A DNA stretch of 64,000 nt from Isoetes taiwanensis (GCA_021234155.1 JAJEKV010000207.1:1364001-1428000), one strand, 5' to 3'. Positions 12,050-23,039 are shown, counted from the first letter of the stretch. The notes: generated by a model from the letters alone, not told the origin. A program made the numbers and translations.

Positions 12050-12912
12050 CATTCTTCAAATTCTTCTGCTCTGCACTAGCGGCTTCAACGCTTGCAATGC
12101 AACTCTAACACAACACCTCAAATTCTGCTTATGTGGGATTGATGATAATAAAAAGGGAAATGGTTTTTGAACCCATGGCTATGGAGGTGCGTATAAACTC
12201 CGATGATCGCGAAAAGGAGGAAGCGGGTAAATTGATATTATAATTTATGTCCTTTAAATTATTCTCATTTTCTTGAATGTGTTTTGATCTTCAAGAAGAA
12301 GCAGCAACAAAAGAAGTTGAGGAAGTAGCAACAGAGGAAGGAGAAGGAGAAGGAGAATGGAATAAAAGGGAGGCTTGGCCACGACTTGAAGTGCTCTTGC
12401 AGCTTTTGTGCATTATTCATATTATAAACATAGTTGGGACAATGATATGCAAACAAAAAGATGATGGATTCATGGCTACAAGGTCATAATTCATCATAGA
12501 ATAGTAGAACTTCCAATATGGGGGACTGACTTTTTATACATAATTCAAATTTGATATAGGAAAATGGTTTTAAGCTTGTGATGTAATCGTTTGATGGCAA
12601 AGCTAGGCTAGATCATATATGAGCTTTTTCTATGCTTAAAGCTTGTCCTCATGCTACTTGACTTATTATGCGAGCCCAACAATGGCAGTGCTTTACGTGG
12701 CTATAACTGTTTGTTCTAGAGTGCGGGCATTAGGCGCAGGCAGATATACAAATAGACAGACAGGCAGGCATGCAGGCGAGCGGGCATGCAGACAGATAGA
12801 TTGACTAAATGTGCCCAAGATTTTCAAACTCTTATAGTAGCGCAACAACACAAAAGACCTATCACAAGGTAGCATATTCATGATCTCATTTTATAGCATC
12901 AATTAGGGCGAG
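12050..12912. other. No gene seen
   Basis: Contains a low-complexity acidic frame (12277-12489) and a GCAGGCA/GACAGGCA-rich patch (12735-12800). Neither resembles a known gene. The left end of the Helitron that finishes at 14422 may lie here, but I could not find a convincing TCTTATATTATAA start. Confidence 0.35.
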
Positions 12913-13392
12913 ATAGGTTCTTCAGCTTCTTCAACTGTATGGTAAATGTGGAGCTTTGCAAGATGTCCATGCAGTGTTTGACAACATTTCTAGGAAGAGG
13001 ACATTTTTTTGGAATATAATGCTTTAAGCTCACATTCATCTAGGCCATATCAATGAGTTGCAAGAAGTGTTTGGAAAAATGGGTAAGGATTTGGTATTGT
13101 GGAATGTATGTCCATAAGATATCTTGAACAGGGATTGCTCCTCAAAGCATTTGAACCCTTTAGAGAATACCCAGCTATTATTTGATTTCATGAAATGCCA
13201 TGATTATGCATATGCTAGGCATGGGAAGCTTAAAAATGCTTTAATAGCTTTCTAACATATGCCTGAAATGGATGTGTTTCACATAGACTACCACAGTTGA
13301 AAGCTATGCACTGAAGGAACAACTGAAAGAGGCACCTGAATTATTCAAGAAAATGCATGTTCACAATATAGTTTCATGGAATGTTACAACCA
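12913..13392 (+). pseudogene. PPR protein relic
   Basis: The plus strand reads LLQLYGKCGALQDVHAVFDN, then FFWNIML and GHINELQEVFGKMGKDLVLW. After stops and shifts come YARHGKLKNALIAF and, near 13350, LFKKMHVHNIVSWNV. These are the repeating blocks of plant PLS-class pentatricopeptide-repeat proteins, which bind organellar RNA. Several stops and frame changes make it a pseudogene. It lies directly upstream of the polypurine tract that ends in a Helitron terminus, so it is probably cargo. Family call firm; the limits are approximate. Confidence 0.75.
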
Positions 13393-13481
13393 AATTGTTT
13401 TCTTGGCTTCCCACCCATGGGCATTTCACCTTGGTTTTGGTTGACTGTTGTGGTCAATATGAGAGCATTGTAGACTCAGAA

Positions 13482-14178
13482 AATGAGAAGATAGAAAGGG
13501 TGGGAAAATGAAAGGGAAAAAAGGCGCGGAAAAGGGAAGGAAAAAGGGAAAGAGAAAAGGAAAAGGGAAAGGGAGAGGTGGGAATGAACAGGAAAAAAGG
13601 GAGAGGGTTGGGAGAGGAGAAAAAGAAAAGGGAAAAAGACCATCAGAAAAGGGAAATAGGAAGGGAAAAGGGAAGGGGAGGGGAATAGAAAAGGGAAAAA
13701 GAAAGCTGAGAGTGGGAAAATGGAAAAGGGAAACGTGGGAAAAAAAAGGAGAAAAGAGAAAGGAGAATGAGAAAAGGAAAAGTGTGGGGAAGAGCAATCG
13801 GGGAAAGGGAAAAAGGGAAGAACAAGGGTAAACAAGGAAAATGGGGTTTTGGGGGGAGAGGGGACAAAAAGGAAGAGGAAAATAGAGAAAGGGAAAAGTG
13901 GAGAATGAAAATATGGAAAAACAAAGTAAAGAAAGGCAAAACGGGAAAATGGATTGGAAAGAGGAAAGAAGGAAAAATGAAAGGGCAAATAGAAATGGCA
14001 GAAAAAGAAAGGAAAAATGGAAAAGAAAAAATGGGGACGGGAAAACAAGAAAGGGAGAAGTGAGATGGGCGAAATGGGATAGTGAGAAAATGGAAAAAAA
14101 CGTAAATGGAAAAACAGAAAAGGAAAAAAAAAAAAAAAAGGAAAAGGGGGAAAAGGTAAAAGGAAGAGGAAAGAAAAT
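13482..14178 (+). repeat. Polypurine tract, GGGAAAA-like, about 0.7 kb
   Basis: Almost uninterrupted A/G on the plus strand, built from imperfect GGGAAAA/GGAAAAG units. The long open frames on both strands here are artefacts of composition. The sequence just after it (14178-14267) matches the sequence after the larger tract at 25859-25948 at roughly 80% by eye, so both tracts belong to one element family. Confidence 0.9.
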
Positions 14179-14422
14179 GTGGTTGAATGCTCTTAATTGT
14201 ATAATTTTACAAATGTGAATTCATTTAATAAGTGCTTCAGTGTATCATTCACAGTTCCTAGCTATGCGCAGCAATGCTGGTCTCCATTTCTATAACCTTT
14301 TTATAATAGTTGGGCATGCAACTCCTATGTGGGCTGCTTATGCAAGTCTTATCTTACATGCTAGACCAACATAGCTTACATGTTTTCAACTTATGCCCAG
14401 CAATGCTGGGCACTATAACTAG
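14178..14422 (+). mobile_element. Helitron 3' region with two successive terminators
   Basis: A degraded family 3' end (GCGCAGCAATGCTGG near 14255-14270) is followed about 125 bp on by an intact one. The intact end has the stem GCCCAGC/GCTGGGC (14395-14411), then CTAG at 14419-14422 and host T. The element therefore seems to end at the second terminator. The upstream polypurine tract and PPR relic are probably inside it. Confidence 0.6.
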
Positions 14423-14613
14423 TTTAGATTATATTTGCTTGATTGTGGTTTCAATGCAAGAGCTTATCATGGTGTGACATTTTTTTGCGATAATTAAACA
14501 TTTGATTTTTGATGCCATTAGATAGATGCTAGTACTAGTATTATCTAAACATCATACACGCTTGAAAATCACTTGTGTGATATTCCAAAGATTGCAAGAG
14601 TCAATATCATACA

Positions 14614-17600
14614 TTACAATGACAATGTAGAACTCAAGACTTTCCCGTGTTGCACATGTTTATCACAAACCCAGGCTGCTTTTCCATCATGGAACATAAT
14701 GCGTTGAAGACCAAAGTCGGATTTCATGTCTATCTCCTTTTCATTCCTTACCAATGTTTTAAAAAATTCTCGAAGTTCTAGTTCACGATCATTGGCATTG
14801 GCAGTCGTCCCCAACATGTCACTTATGCATGCAGTGCCTGTGATCTTATTGATAAAATTTTGGACAAATGGCAGTTCACCTGCAATGTATTTGAGCACAT
14901 CTGGGAGCCAACATGGAACAACACTAGGAATACCAACTGCAACAGCACCCATACGAAGCAAAAAAGCAAGACATGTGAGAGCAGGGGCCAACACATTTGA
15001 GCAGTCTATTACCCATTTTGCTGCAATGGTTACTTTGATCCCTTTCTGGCCTGGTACTACATGGTGACCACCCACCTTTGATTCACATAATAAATGCAAC
15101 TTAATGCTGCTCGCAAAGAAATCTGCTGTTAGATTATGGATCATATTATTATCGTCAGTGAAATACGGTAGGCATGGCATGCTTTGCTCTGAAATTTCTA
15201 TCAGAATAGCTAATCTTTGCAATATCTTAGCTTCCTTCGCTTTTACAACACCATGTAGTTCATCTAGCCGACTCATAATTTCCTTCTGCGCAATCATGAC
15301 TGCATGCACTTTATTTTTAATTTCACCCATTTCCAGAAGAATCTTGTCTATTTTGTCCTCCAATCTAGTTGATGACGAGCTATTGTCTTTGCTGAATGTT
15401 GAGATGTGTTGCCCTTTCATTGATTCCTTGACGTCATGACCTGCAAGATTTTCTATCTCCTTGTCCATATGCTTCAGTTCCTCTAACTTTTTCATCATAT
15501 CTTGCTTCCAATGTTCCCATTCATGAACAAATAAAAGATCTCTAATAGTATTTTCTGAACCATCATTAAGGTCTCTAGCACCCCAGCTGTGTATACATGA
15601 TGGCCCTTTTTGTTTAGCCTTATCTTTAATTCTGCTAGATAATACAACATCATACTCTTCTGAGATATTCAAATTCTCGACAGATTGTGGCCGTATCACA
15701 AATTCATCTAATTCAACACATGTAGACTTGGCACAAATTCTAAATACCTCGTCCATCAATTTAGAAAATTCAGTTCCTACTTCTGGATTCTCTTTATGCT
15801 CTTGTGAAACACGTAGCATGATGTCGATCCAATGACGATCAGTCCAAAGACCCTTTTTACCCCCTATTTGTATAATAAAGGTGATAGCAGTACTGTTTAT
15901 GTCTGTGGTAAAGCTTATCCAACCATCTCCAACATAATAGGGATCAGAGTATAACTGCTTTAATTGGACCTGCAAATTTGTGAATATTCCTGAAGGAAGC
16001 AACATGTTCTTCTTTTCAACGCAATCATATCTACGACCAAAATAGAAAAAATCTCGATCAATCTGTGGCCATCCTGGTAGAGATTTTTTTAAAAGTGCAG
16101 GAACCAATACAAACGTGCAATTATTTTCTTCTTGATATTTGTAAAGAATGCCCAATTTCTCCAAGCAATCTATGATTGCATCCAAATATATTTCTTCACT
16201 TATTCTCAAGAGATATTGCTTCATCTCTACTAATTCAAAACGATCTTGTTGCTTTGCAACCAGATCTGGTCGTATGAAGATTGCAATCACTTCTCTAACA
16301 AACCACTGCACATCCAAGATAATGAATTCCTTTGAGTCATTAAAGTAAATGAGTTCTCCCATATCAAACAAATGCTCTGTTGCATCTCTTATCAACTTCT
16401 CTGAGATCTTGTCCTTGATGATCAAAGGTTCCAAAAGTGGGATAAGCTGCCGAAATGAAATGACCTTCTGGCAGTGATTTTGACGTGAAAAAAACCATTT
16501 GTGATGATTAGCGCCTCCCTTAAAAGCTGTATTTAGCTCACTGATTATGCGATCACACAATTGAGGAATTTGAGGCCTCTGCTTAAGAAGACTGCTCAAA
16601 GCATCTTTAAGTTGAAGTTTGAGAGGCTTCAATTGCTGGGGCTTTAAGGCTATGATTCCAAAAACACTTTGTTCTAAAGTGCTAAAATTCAGAAATTTGG
16701 AATACTCTCCAAGATATCTTTCAAGAAGCATATGAGCATTTGTTTTCATATTTGTGGGTAGAGGCTGATTTGAATTTGTGAAGTAATTTACAACTATAAG
16801 AACCTTTGGCATTGCAAGGGAAGAAGGGGAGCGATGAGAAGCAATAAATCGAAGCCAGTAATCAAGAGAGGTTTGAAATTGTTGGTAGCTACTAGAATTG
16901 GGTGCTTTACATACAACTAAGAAAAGATCCTTATCAGAGCCTTTAAGAAAGAGGTGATGAAAAGCATGATATTCCTGTTGGCCGGCCAAGTCACAAATTT
17001 GCAGTTGTTGCTTTCCAAATTGAAGAGTGGTTAGGTCCATACCTCTTGTAGAATTTGAGCGACCACATGATCTTGCACTTTAGAATGAAACGATTTTTGG
17101 TCAAACCCTTTCTGATTGTTGACTTCCCAACGCCCGGATCTCCACATATGAAAAGCTTGGCAGCATTTGGCAGAACCCTTTCTTGGTTAGCAAGGTCACT
17201 ATCTGAAAGGATCTCATTACGGTGGAGCAGATTCTTTGCTTCAGCTTTCAACAATTTTGATTCCCAATCACAACTTAAGGCCTTCAAAATAAAATTGGTC
17301 TTCAGTGCATTTAGCATTTGGATTTGTCCAATTCTAGTCGTCACATTCTTCTCGAGTCTCAGCTTTTGCAGCTTGCAATGCATGATCTTGAGGGCTTTTG
17401 CCAAGCTCTCAGCACCTTCATCTCCAATTCCATTTTCACTGAGATCTAATGTGAGCAATTTACATTGCTCACTTTGCAGAGCTTGTGCAAGGCTATGGGC
17501 GCCTTGTGCTCCAATTTTGTTGTAGGAGAGCTGTAATGTCTGCAATTTGCATTGCTCACTTTGCAGAGCTTGTGCAAGGCTATGGGCGCCTTGTGCTCCA

Positions 17601-18370
17601 ATTTCGTTGGTGGAGAGCATTAATGTCCGCAATTTGCATTGCTCACTTTGCAGAGCTTGTGCAAGGCTCTGGGTGCCTTGTGCTCCAATTTCGTTGTTGT
17701 AGAGATCTAATGTCTGCAATTTGCATTGCTCACTTTGTAGAGCTTGTGCAAGGCTCTGGGCGCCTTGTGCTCCAATTTTGTTCCGGAGAGGTCTAATATC
17801 TGCAATTTGCATTGCTCACTTTGCAGAGCTTGTGCAAGGCTCTGGGCACCTTGTGCTCCAATTTAATTCTTGGGGAGAGATCTAATGTCGCAATTTGCAT
17901 TGCTCACTTTTGCGAGCTTGTGCAAGGCTCATGCCTTGTGCTCCAATTTTGTTGCCAAAGAGATATAATGTCTGCAATTTGCATTGCTCACTTTGCAGAG
18001 CTTGTGCAAGGCTCTGCGCGCCTTGTGCTCCAATTTCGTTGTTGTAGAGATCTAATGTCTGCAATTTGCATTGCTCACTTTGCAGAGCTTGTGCAAGACT
18101 ATGGGCGCCTTGTGCTCCAATTTTGTTGCCGAAGAGATATAATGTCTGCAATTTGCATTGCTCACTTTGCAGAGCTTGTGCAAGGCTCTGCGCAACCTCA
18201 GATTCCCCCTGAAGAGAATTAACCCGAAGCTCCAAGAGCTCACCATTCAACAATAGCCTGGCCTGCTCAACCCCAATGCATTCTTCAAGGACAGCCTGGA
18301 GCGGAATTTGTAGAGAAAGAGAGGATGAAGCAGCCATGGCAAAGGAAGCAATGAACATGGGGAGAAGCAT
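14614..18370 (-). pseudogene. LRR-Roc-COR (ROCO) protein, frameshifted
   Basis: The minus-strand locus starts at 18370 (or at MAASSSLSLQ, near 18336). A short N-terminal region is followed by about ten ribonuclease-inhibitor-type LRRs of 28 residues (LAQALQSEQCKLQTL then NKIGAQG). Next come a Roc GTPase (P-loop GDPGVGKST, switch STRGMD, DLAGQQEY) and a COR region (ISFRQLIPLLEPL, ILDVQWFV). A coiled-coil-like stretch and an unknown C-terminus with a hydrophobic patch near WVIDCSNVLAP follow. ROCO proteins are GTP-dependent dimeric switches. Frameshifts lie in the LRRs near 17780 and 17850-17935, and just after the P-loop near 17070-17090; the last 808 codons are uninterrupted. Either a recent pseudogene, a short unrecognised intron, or uncorrected assembly indels. 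Confidence 0.85.
17440..18200 (-). repeat. Tandem 84-bp LRR-coding repeats
   Basis: About nine to ten copies of an 84-bp unit encode nearly identical LRRs. Only the xLxLxxNxI segment varies (LYLFGNKI, LDLYNNEI, LMLSTNEI, LQLSYNKI). The rest of the unit (SLAQALQSEQCKLQTL) is almost invariant, which suggests recent amplification or gene conversion. One unit, at 17850-17935, carries several indels. Confidence 0.9.
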
Positions 18371-18999
18371 GCAGTAAGCTGGTATTTAAGCACATTTGGA
18401 AGCTTTAGTAAAAATGCATAAACAAAATAAGTTAAGTCGTCTTCTCTACATCATGCCCAGCTCTTTGGTATTGACTTCTTGTTGTTCATTTTTCCTTTTT
18501 TGTAAGTGGGATCTTCATTTGAGGTGTAGAAGAAAGATGCAAAGTAAATTTTAGAGCTCCGTTCTTTGACACGGTCTAGAACAAAAAGAAACAGTCTTTG
18601 ACACAGTCTCTGACACAGCCAAGCAACAAAAAGAAATTATATCAGAGTCATCGTTTTGTTTCATTTTTAATCAAGAGCATACAAGTATTGATTTTGTCCC
18701 ATTCGTTTTGTTTGCCATGGCAGTTGCACATCGCCGACGTCTTCCTGGCCATGCATAAACAAAATAAGTAAAAATGTGTAAACAAAATAACGATGCACCT
18801 GTCTCTACATCACGATCACGATCGCACATGTCTGCAATCTGTCATCGTCTGGCCCATCTTCTTGGTCACGATCGTCTGGCTGGCCCATGGCTTTTCACTG
18901 TGCCCAAGCTTTAAGTATTTGGAAACAATTTGATTTGGCCGCATGCTTTACACTTGTTATCTCTGGTGCTACATGGCCCATGCTAATTTCTATATTGCA
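18371..18999. other. Region upstream of the ROCO gene
   Basis: No coding sequence is seen. 'aaaatgcataaacaaaataa' near 18410 recurs in similar form near 18752 and 18772. It should hold the ROCO promoter, but I see no convincing TATA box. Confidence 0.4.
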
Positions 19000-19017
19000 C
19001 TAGTAACGGTGCCCAGT
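19000..19017 (-). mobile_element. Helitron 3' terminus, truncated hairpin
   Basis: CTAG at 19000-19003, preceded by A, is followed by 'taacggtgcccag', the family terminus read from the plus strand. The far arm of the hairpin is lost. Its body, if any, lies to the right. Confidence 0.45.
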
Positions 19018-19110
19018 GAAAGCCTGTAAATGTTTTGGCTGTAATGTGAAAAGCGCCTAGTAATAATGATGCCTAGTATTCTTTGGCTTTACTTGAAAAC
19101 ATGTAGATGA

Positions 19111-19138
19111 CTAGTTACGGTGCCCATCGTTGATGGGC
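19111..19138 (-). mobile_element. Helitron 3' terminus with variant hairpin
   Basis: CTAG (19111-19114) preceded by A, then the stem GCCCATC/GATGGGC (19122-19138) around loop GTT. One stem pair is changed on both arms compared with GCCCAGC/GCTGGGC. The 5' end was not found. Confidence 0.65.
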
Positions 19139-19959
19139 TAGGTTTGCTAGATTTATGGGGTTAGTTATTTGGACCTTGCTTGCTAGCGGACTTCCTCAGC
19201 CCAAATGGAGCGGATCTCAGGAAATAGAGGTAAGGGTAATCCCTGCTTGCTCCTAGAGTTCCTTAGGTCGTGCTCAAAACAAAACTTGCCAAGATGACTG
19301 TCGAAAAGCTCCTACCTATGAGAATACCTTATCGCTCCTAAAGTATGAGGCATTGCTTGTACTAACTTCATGCATTTAAATGCATTTTTATTCTTGCACT
19401 GTTGCATGGGTAAATCATATTCCTTTGAATCAATGAGTCAATAAGTGCATTGTAATTTTGCACTATTTATATTTGACATTGTTTAATATGTTTAGTTTGA
19501 TTTTTCTATCTATACATGGTTCTAACTTTAAGCTCATAAGCCATTGGAAAATTTCTTGTCTAGAGCCCTTTGTGTGACGAGCCTGCCGAGCAAAGCAAAC
19601 TATGAAGAAAGCAAAAGATTTCAGGAAAGGCTTCGGGCAAAAAATGCTGCAAGAAAAGCTGCAGCTGTAGCCGCTACAACTTCTTCCACATCTGTTCCTG
19701 AAATGCACTAATCTTATAACAGTCAAGGTGAGGTTTTTCCTTGAAGTTCAAGTGACAATGATGAGAAACCATTATTTTCAGCAGTATTCGAAGTTGTATA
19801 AAGGCCCATTGCGACTGATTTTTCTTATAGAAGAAAACCTCATTAGAAGTGCCTGTTAAGCAGTTTTCACGTGATCTGCAACCACACTAAGTCAGGATTT
19901 AAAAATTCGGGCAAGCAGCGAGATGATTTATCAGAAATGGGCGAAGAAGATGGATCGAG
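19139..19959. other. No gene seen
   Basis: Short frames only, such as 19463-19726 minus. None resembles a known family. The downstream part of the subtilase relic may once have extended here, but similarity stops near 19960. Confidence 0.4.
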
Positions 19960-20672
19960 AAGGGGGAATTTTTGGCCGGAACCCAGAGAAACTACGGCAG
20001 GGAAGGATCGATCCATGATGCTAGCTCCGACAGTAACGATCCATGGAGCATCGTTTCCGACGCTGAGAACGGAGGGGCCATCGTTTCCAGCAGAGGCAGA
20101 AAAAAACACCTCGTTTCATAGCTGCAAATGCAACAATGGCGATAAGGTCGCCGTAATAATGGCCGAAAACGAGCCTCCAAGTGACAGAAATCGCCAAGAG
20201 CTTGATCCGCCTGCAAAAAGGACATCCGAGGTGGGGCATTACGCCAAACAAACTTTGTACACCGGCCGATTCGGGCCATACCGTGCTACTCCTGGCCAAT
20301 CCAAAAAAACTTGCATTCAAATCTACCTGCAGCGATCGAAGAATGTGCGTTCCATGGCCCTGCGAATCCCTTGCAGATTGAATTCTCCAGTCCAGTTCAT
20401 CCCGCCCATCAATCGCTCATATCTCCTGTAATACACCCTTGCTCCAATCAGTTTTTTGTTGTAGTTTTTTGTCGAGAATTTTTTCCCGTCCTCGCATTTG
20501 CCCTTCCATTTCTTGGGCACCTCCCCCATCCCTTCGTCTCTGAAGCTCTGGCTCTCCGGCCATATCCCTCTATCACTCCAATTATGTCGTCGCTGCCATA
20601 TTTCGACTCTGGCCATATCCCCTTGGCCGGATTTAAGCCCAGAAACTGTGGGCTTCTTGTCGTGTGCAGAGA
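19960..20672 (-). pseudogene. Plant subtilisin-like protease relic
   Basis: Minus-strand pieces in changing frames follow the order of a plant subtilase (S8 family, normally secreted). They run [19 protein letters not shown] shifting to [14 protein letters not shown] around the catalytic Asp, [11 protein letters not shown], and [13 protein letters not shown]. Further on come VYKVCLA, LIAIVAFAAMKRGVFF, SASAGNDGPS and NDAPWIVTVGAS. The catalytic His region (HGTHTA-like) is not recognisable, and the end with the GTSMS serine is missing. Several frameshifts and a stop make it a pseudogene. Similarity fades after LGSGQKF. Confidence 0.85.
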
Positions 20673-20830
20673 TTGCTGCACCTGGATTGCTGCGGAGAAC
20701 CACGAAAAGAAAAGAAGAGAATAAATAAAACACACGTGTTGGCCTCGCCTGAGGCAGAACCCAGAAAAATTACTTGTGGAAAAAATAAAAATTCAAAATT
20801 GGATGTATGATTATATATGGTTTGAAAACA

Positions 20831-21060
20831 ATCCCTGTATTTCAGTTGCCATGGCTCCGCATGCATATTTAGAAAAGGTACATCTAGCTATCCAAGAAAA
20901 TGACCACGTTTTGGCCTCCGAAATGTAAACCTTACAATAACCTAGCAACACACAGGGTTTACGTTTTGGAGGCCAAAACACGATCGTTTTCTTAGATAAC
21001 TAGGTGCACCTTTTCTAAACATGCATACAGAGCCACGATAACTGAAATAACAGAGTTTGG
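20831..21060. repeat. Long fold-back inverted repeat
   Basis: The left arm (20831-20931) is the near-complement of the right arm (20956-21060), with a loop of about 24 nt. Paired stretches include TTTTGGCCTCC with GGAGGCCAAAA and AGAAAAGGT with ACCTTTTCT. Differences are scattered substitutions, several still allowing G-U pairs. It could be a fold-back MITE, an inverted duplication or a small-RNA precursor. A partial copy of the loop and inner stem recurs at 21197-21260. Confidence 0.8.
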
Positions 21061-21196
21061 ATCTATTGGCTATCCCGAATGATCCCAAACAATTTTGCTA
21101 CCTGCAAAAGGCGTTCTTGACTTCTAATTGCTACACTGGGAGGAGGATAAATCCAAAACCCATTCCGTCAGTTCCTATTGCTTCGTGTTTTCAAAT

Positions 21197-21260
21197 GCAG
21201 CTTCCATAACGTAAACCCTTCAACAACCTAGCAACACACAGGGTTTATATTTCGGAGGCC
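21197..21260. repeat. Partial copy of the fold-back centre
   Basis: 'aacgtaaaccct', then 'acctagcaacacacaggg' and 'ttcggaggccat' reproduce the inner stem and loop of the fold-back at 20915-20975. The outer arms are absent. Confidence 0.65.
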
Positions 21261-21689
21261 ATATCCTAGTCAGATTCGACCAGGATCTTGCACAATGTCA
21301 TCACGTAGAGGAAGCGTGTTGGCACCAGAAGACGGACCCTTAAAACCTTCCAGAACTAGTTCGTCCTAAAGATCCTTTCTCGAAGGCCCCTGGCCATGGA
21401 CGGGCAACTCTCCCACTCCGGAACTGTGAACTGACTCTGCCAATGGACTCAAAAAGTAGACATTACTATGGTGACCAAGTTTCGTGGGCAAAATACCACT
21501 TGGAGAAGCGCCAAAGTAGCTCATGTCCAACACGTTCGTAGTGAATTGGCTTAAGAGGTAGCTGCGGAATACTGGCATGTAGAGGGTTCGTGTTTCTTTC
21601 GTTGCCAAAAATGACCATGTAACTTAGTCCCTAGGGTAATTTTGCCGTTCTGAATGACACGTTTCAAATTTTGCAACGCATTTCAATAT

Positions 21690-22440
21690 TCAAGAATTCT
21701 TGCACTGCGACTCGCATAAAACCAACAACATCCCGATAGATAGGCTTTTCATTCATCTCAGCAGTTTTTGCTACAATGGTATAGGGTGGGTAGCTGCACA
21801 TCGCAGGCTACCCAAAAAATGAAAAACATAGGGAATATCCAGTTATAACACCTGGACCCCAAAAAATGTGTGCTACAGATGTTGGCTAGTGTACCTGCCG
21901 AGAGCTTATCGCCGGGATTAAAAAACCCCACCCTTTCGGGTTTTCGATGAAAAACCCTAGCGATAAAATCTCGGCAAGGGGCTTGGACAACGCAGGGACG
22001 TTCCCACAAAAAAAAACCCACGCTCCACAGAGAATACCGAAGTCGCGCATCACCCCTGGACCTGCACATCACCAACAAAAAACCAATAGAGAAAAAACCT
22101 CGAAAAGCGAGGGGCTGGTCACGCGTGCCACGCGACAAAAAACAATATTTACACCTCGAAAAAGCGAGGGGCTGGTCACTCATGCCACGCGACAATTATA
22201 ACAAATATGAACATATAAATAACAATTTTAAGGGGGGGAGGGTGGGAGCCATGGATACTGCTGAGAGATGAGAAAGCGCCGATGAAACGTCGATGAAGAA
22301 CTCTGCAATAAATAGTGATCCCCCAACCTGATGAACGGCCTAAAAATGCATGCGATTCATGCATGCGATGCATGCATGCTCGTCTTGTGCAAGAATCTCG
22401 ATCCGCTACGCGAATCGATGACAGTCTTGCACTGCGACTC
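21690..22440. repeat. Structured repeat family, unit 1 (long form)
   Basis: The unit opens with 'ctgcgactcgcat' plus 'caacaacatcccga' and closes with a TGCATGC-rich stretch and 'gcaagaatctcgatccg'. Inside are a hairpin GGGTAGC/GCTACCC (21788-21813), the 79-nt structure at 21897-21975, two CCTCG/CGAGG hairpins (22096-22170) and 'gatcccccaacctgatgaac'. Unit 3 at 47185-48180 shares these parts in order. No protein is encoded. The loop types and the GC-rich LINE copy suggest transcription from the minus strand. It may be a SINE- or TRIM-like non-autonomous element. Confidence 0.6.
21897..21975 (-). ncRNA. Covarying RNA-like structure, copy 1
   Basis: The outer stem pairs GCCGAGAGCTTATCGC (21897-21912) with 21960-21975, two mismatches in 16. 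A GGG/CCC inner stem (21914-16 with 21955-57) follows after a one-base versus two-base bulge. The apex is CCC/GGG (21931-21940), whose loop reads GAAA on the minus strand. It is not a ribozyme or riboswitch I know. The call rests on comparison with copies at 47711-47789 and 51303-51369. Confidence 0.55.
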
Positions 22441-22812
22441 ACATGAAAACAACAACATCCCGATACCAGAGAACTTCAAATACTAGATCCGAGGAGAAAA
22501 GCTGATGATTGTCCTATGCCAGACAAAAGGGCAAAGATAGAAGAGGTTAGAAGGGATATGAATGGTCAAAAAAGAGTAGCTCATGTAAGAAGAAGCCCCT
22601 CCTCCGCATGAGATCAAAGAATGGAAGCCATGGATACTGCTGAGAGATGAAAAAGCGCCGATGAAACGTCGATGAAGAACTTTGCAATAAATAGCGATCC
22701 CCCAACCTGATGAACGGCCTAAAAATGCATGTGATGCATGCATGCAATGCATGCAATGCATGCATGCTCGTCTTGTGCAAGAATGTCGATCTGCTAATGG
22801 AATCGATGACAT
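22428..22812. repeat. Structured repeat family, unit 2 (short form)
   Basis: Directly abuts unit 1 and repeats its start ('gcactgcgactcacatga') and its final 190 bp ('ccatggatactgctgagaga' onwards). It lacks the middle with the 79-nt structure. Two head-to-tail units, one internally deleted, could reflect tandem insertion or unequal recombination. Confidence 0.65.
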
Positions 22813-23029
22813 TTTTATTAGTAGATTTTTTTGAAACACGTTACAAAATTGATACACACTTCAAATACTTCAATTTGAGGGCATATCACAATTGTAATGC
22901 ATTTCAAATTTGAAACACATTACAATTTTTTAACTTGTTGCAAATTTGTAACGTATTTCACTTGACCCATCAATTGTAACGCGATACAACTTTGATAAGC
23001 TAAGTTCTTTGTTCTAAGGCAGTAAACTC
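22813..23029. other. No gene seen
   Basis: AT-rich sequence with short irregular repeats of 'ttgtaacgcatttcaaattt' type. It ends where recognisable Copia sequence begins. Confidence 0.4.
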
Positions 23030-23039
23030 CTGTATCTAC

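Noticed and set aside
13426-14218. Several open frames of 95-190 codons on both strands
   Set aside because: They lie wholly in a polypurine tract; Phe/Ser/Pro on one strand and Lys/Gly/Glu on the other follow from composition, not coding.
17055-18222. Plus-strand frames of up to 156 codons opposite the ROCO gene
   Set aside because: They are antisense shadows of the LRR repeats, which lack stops in several frames.
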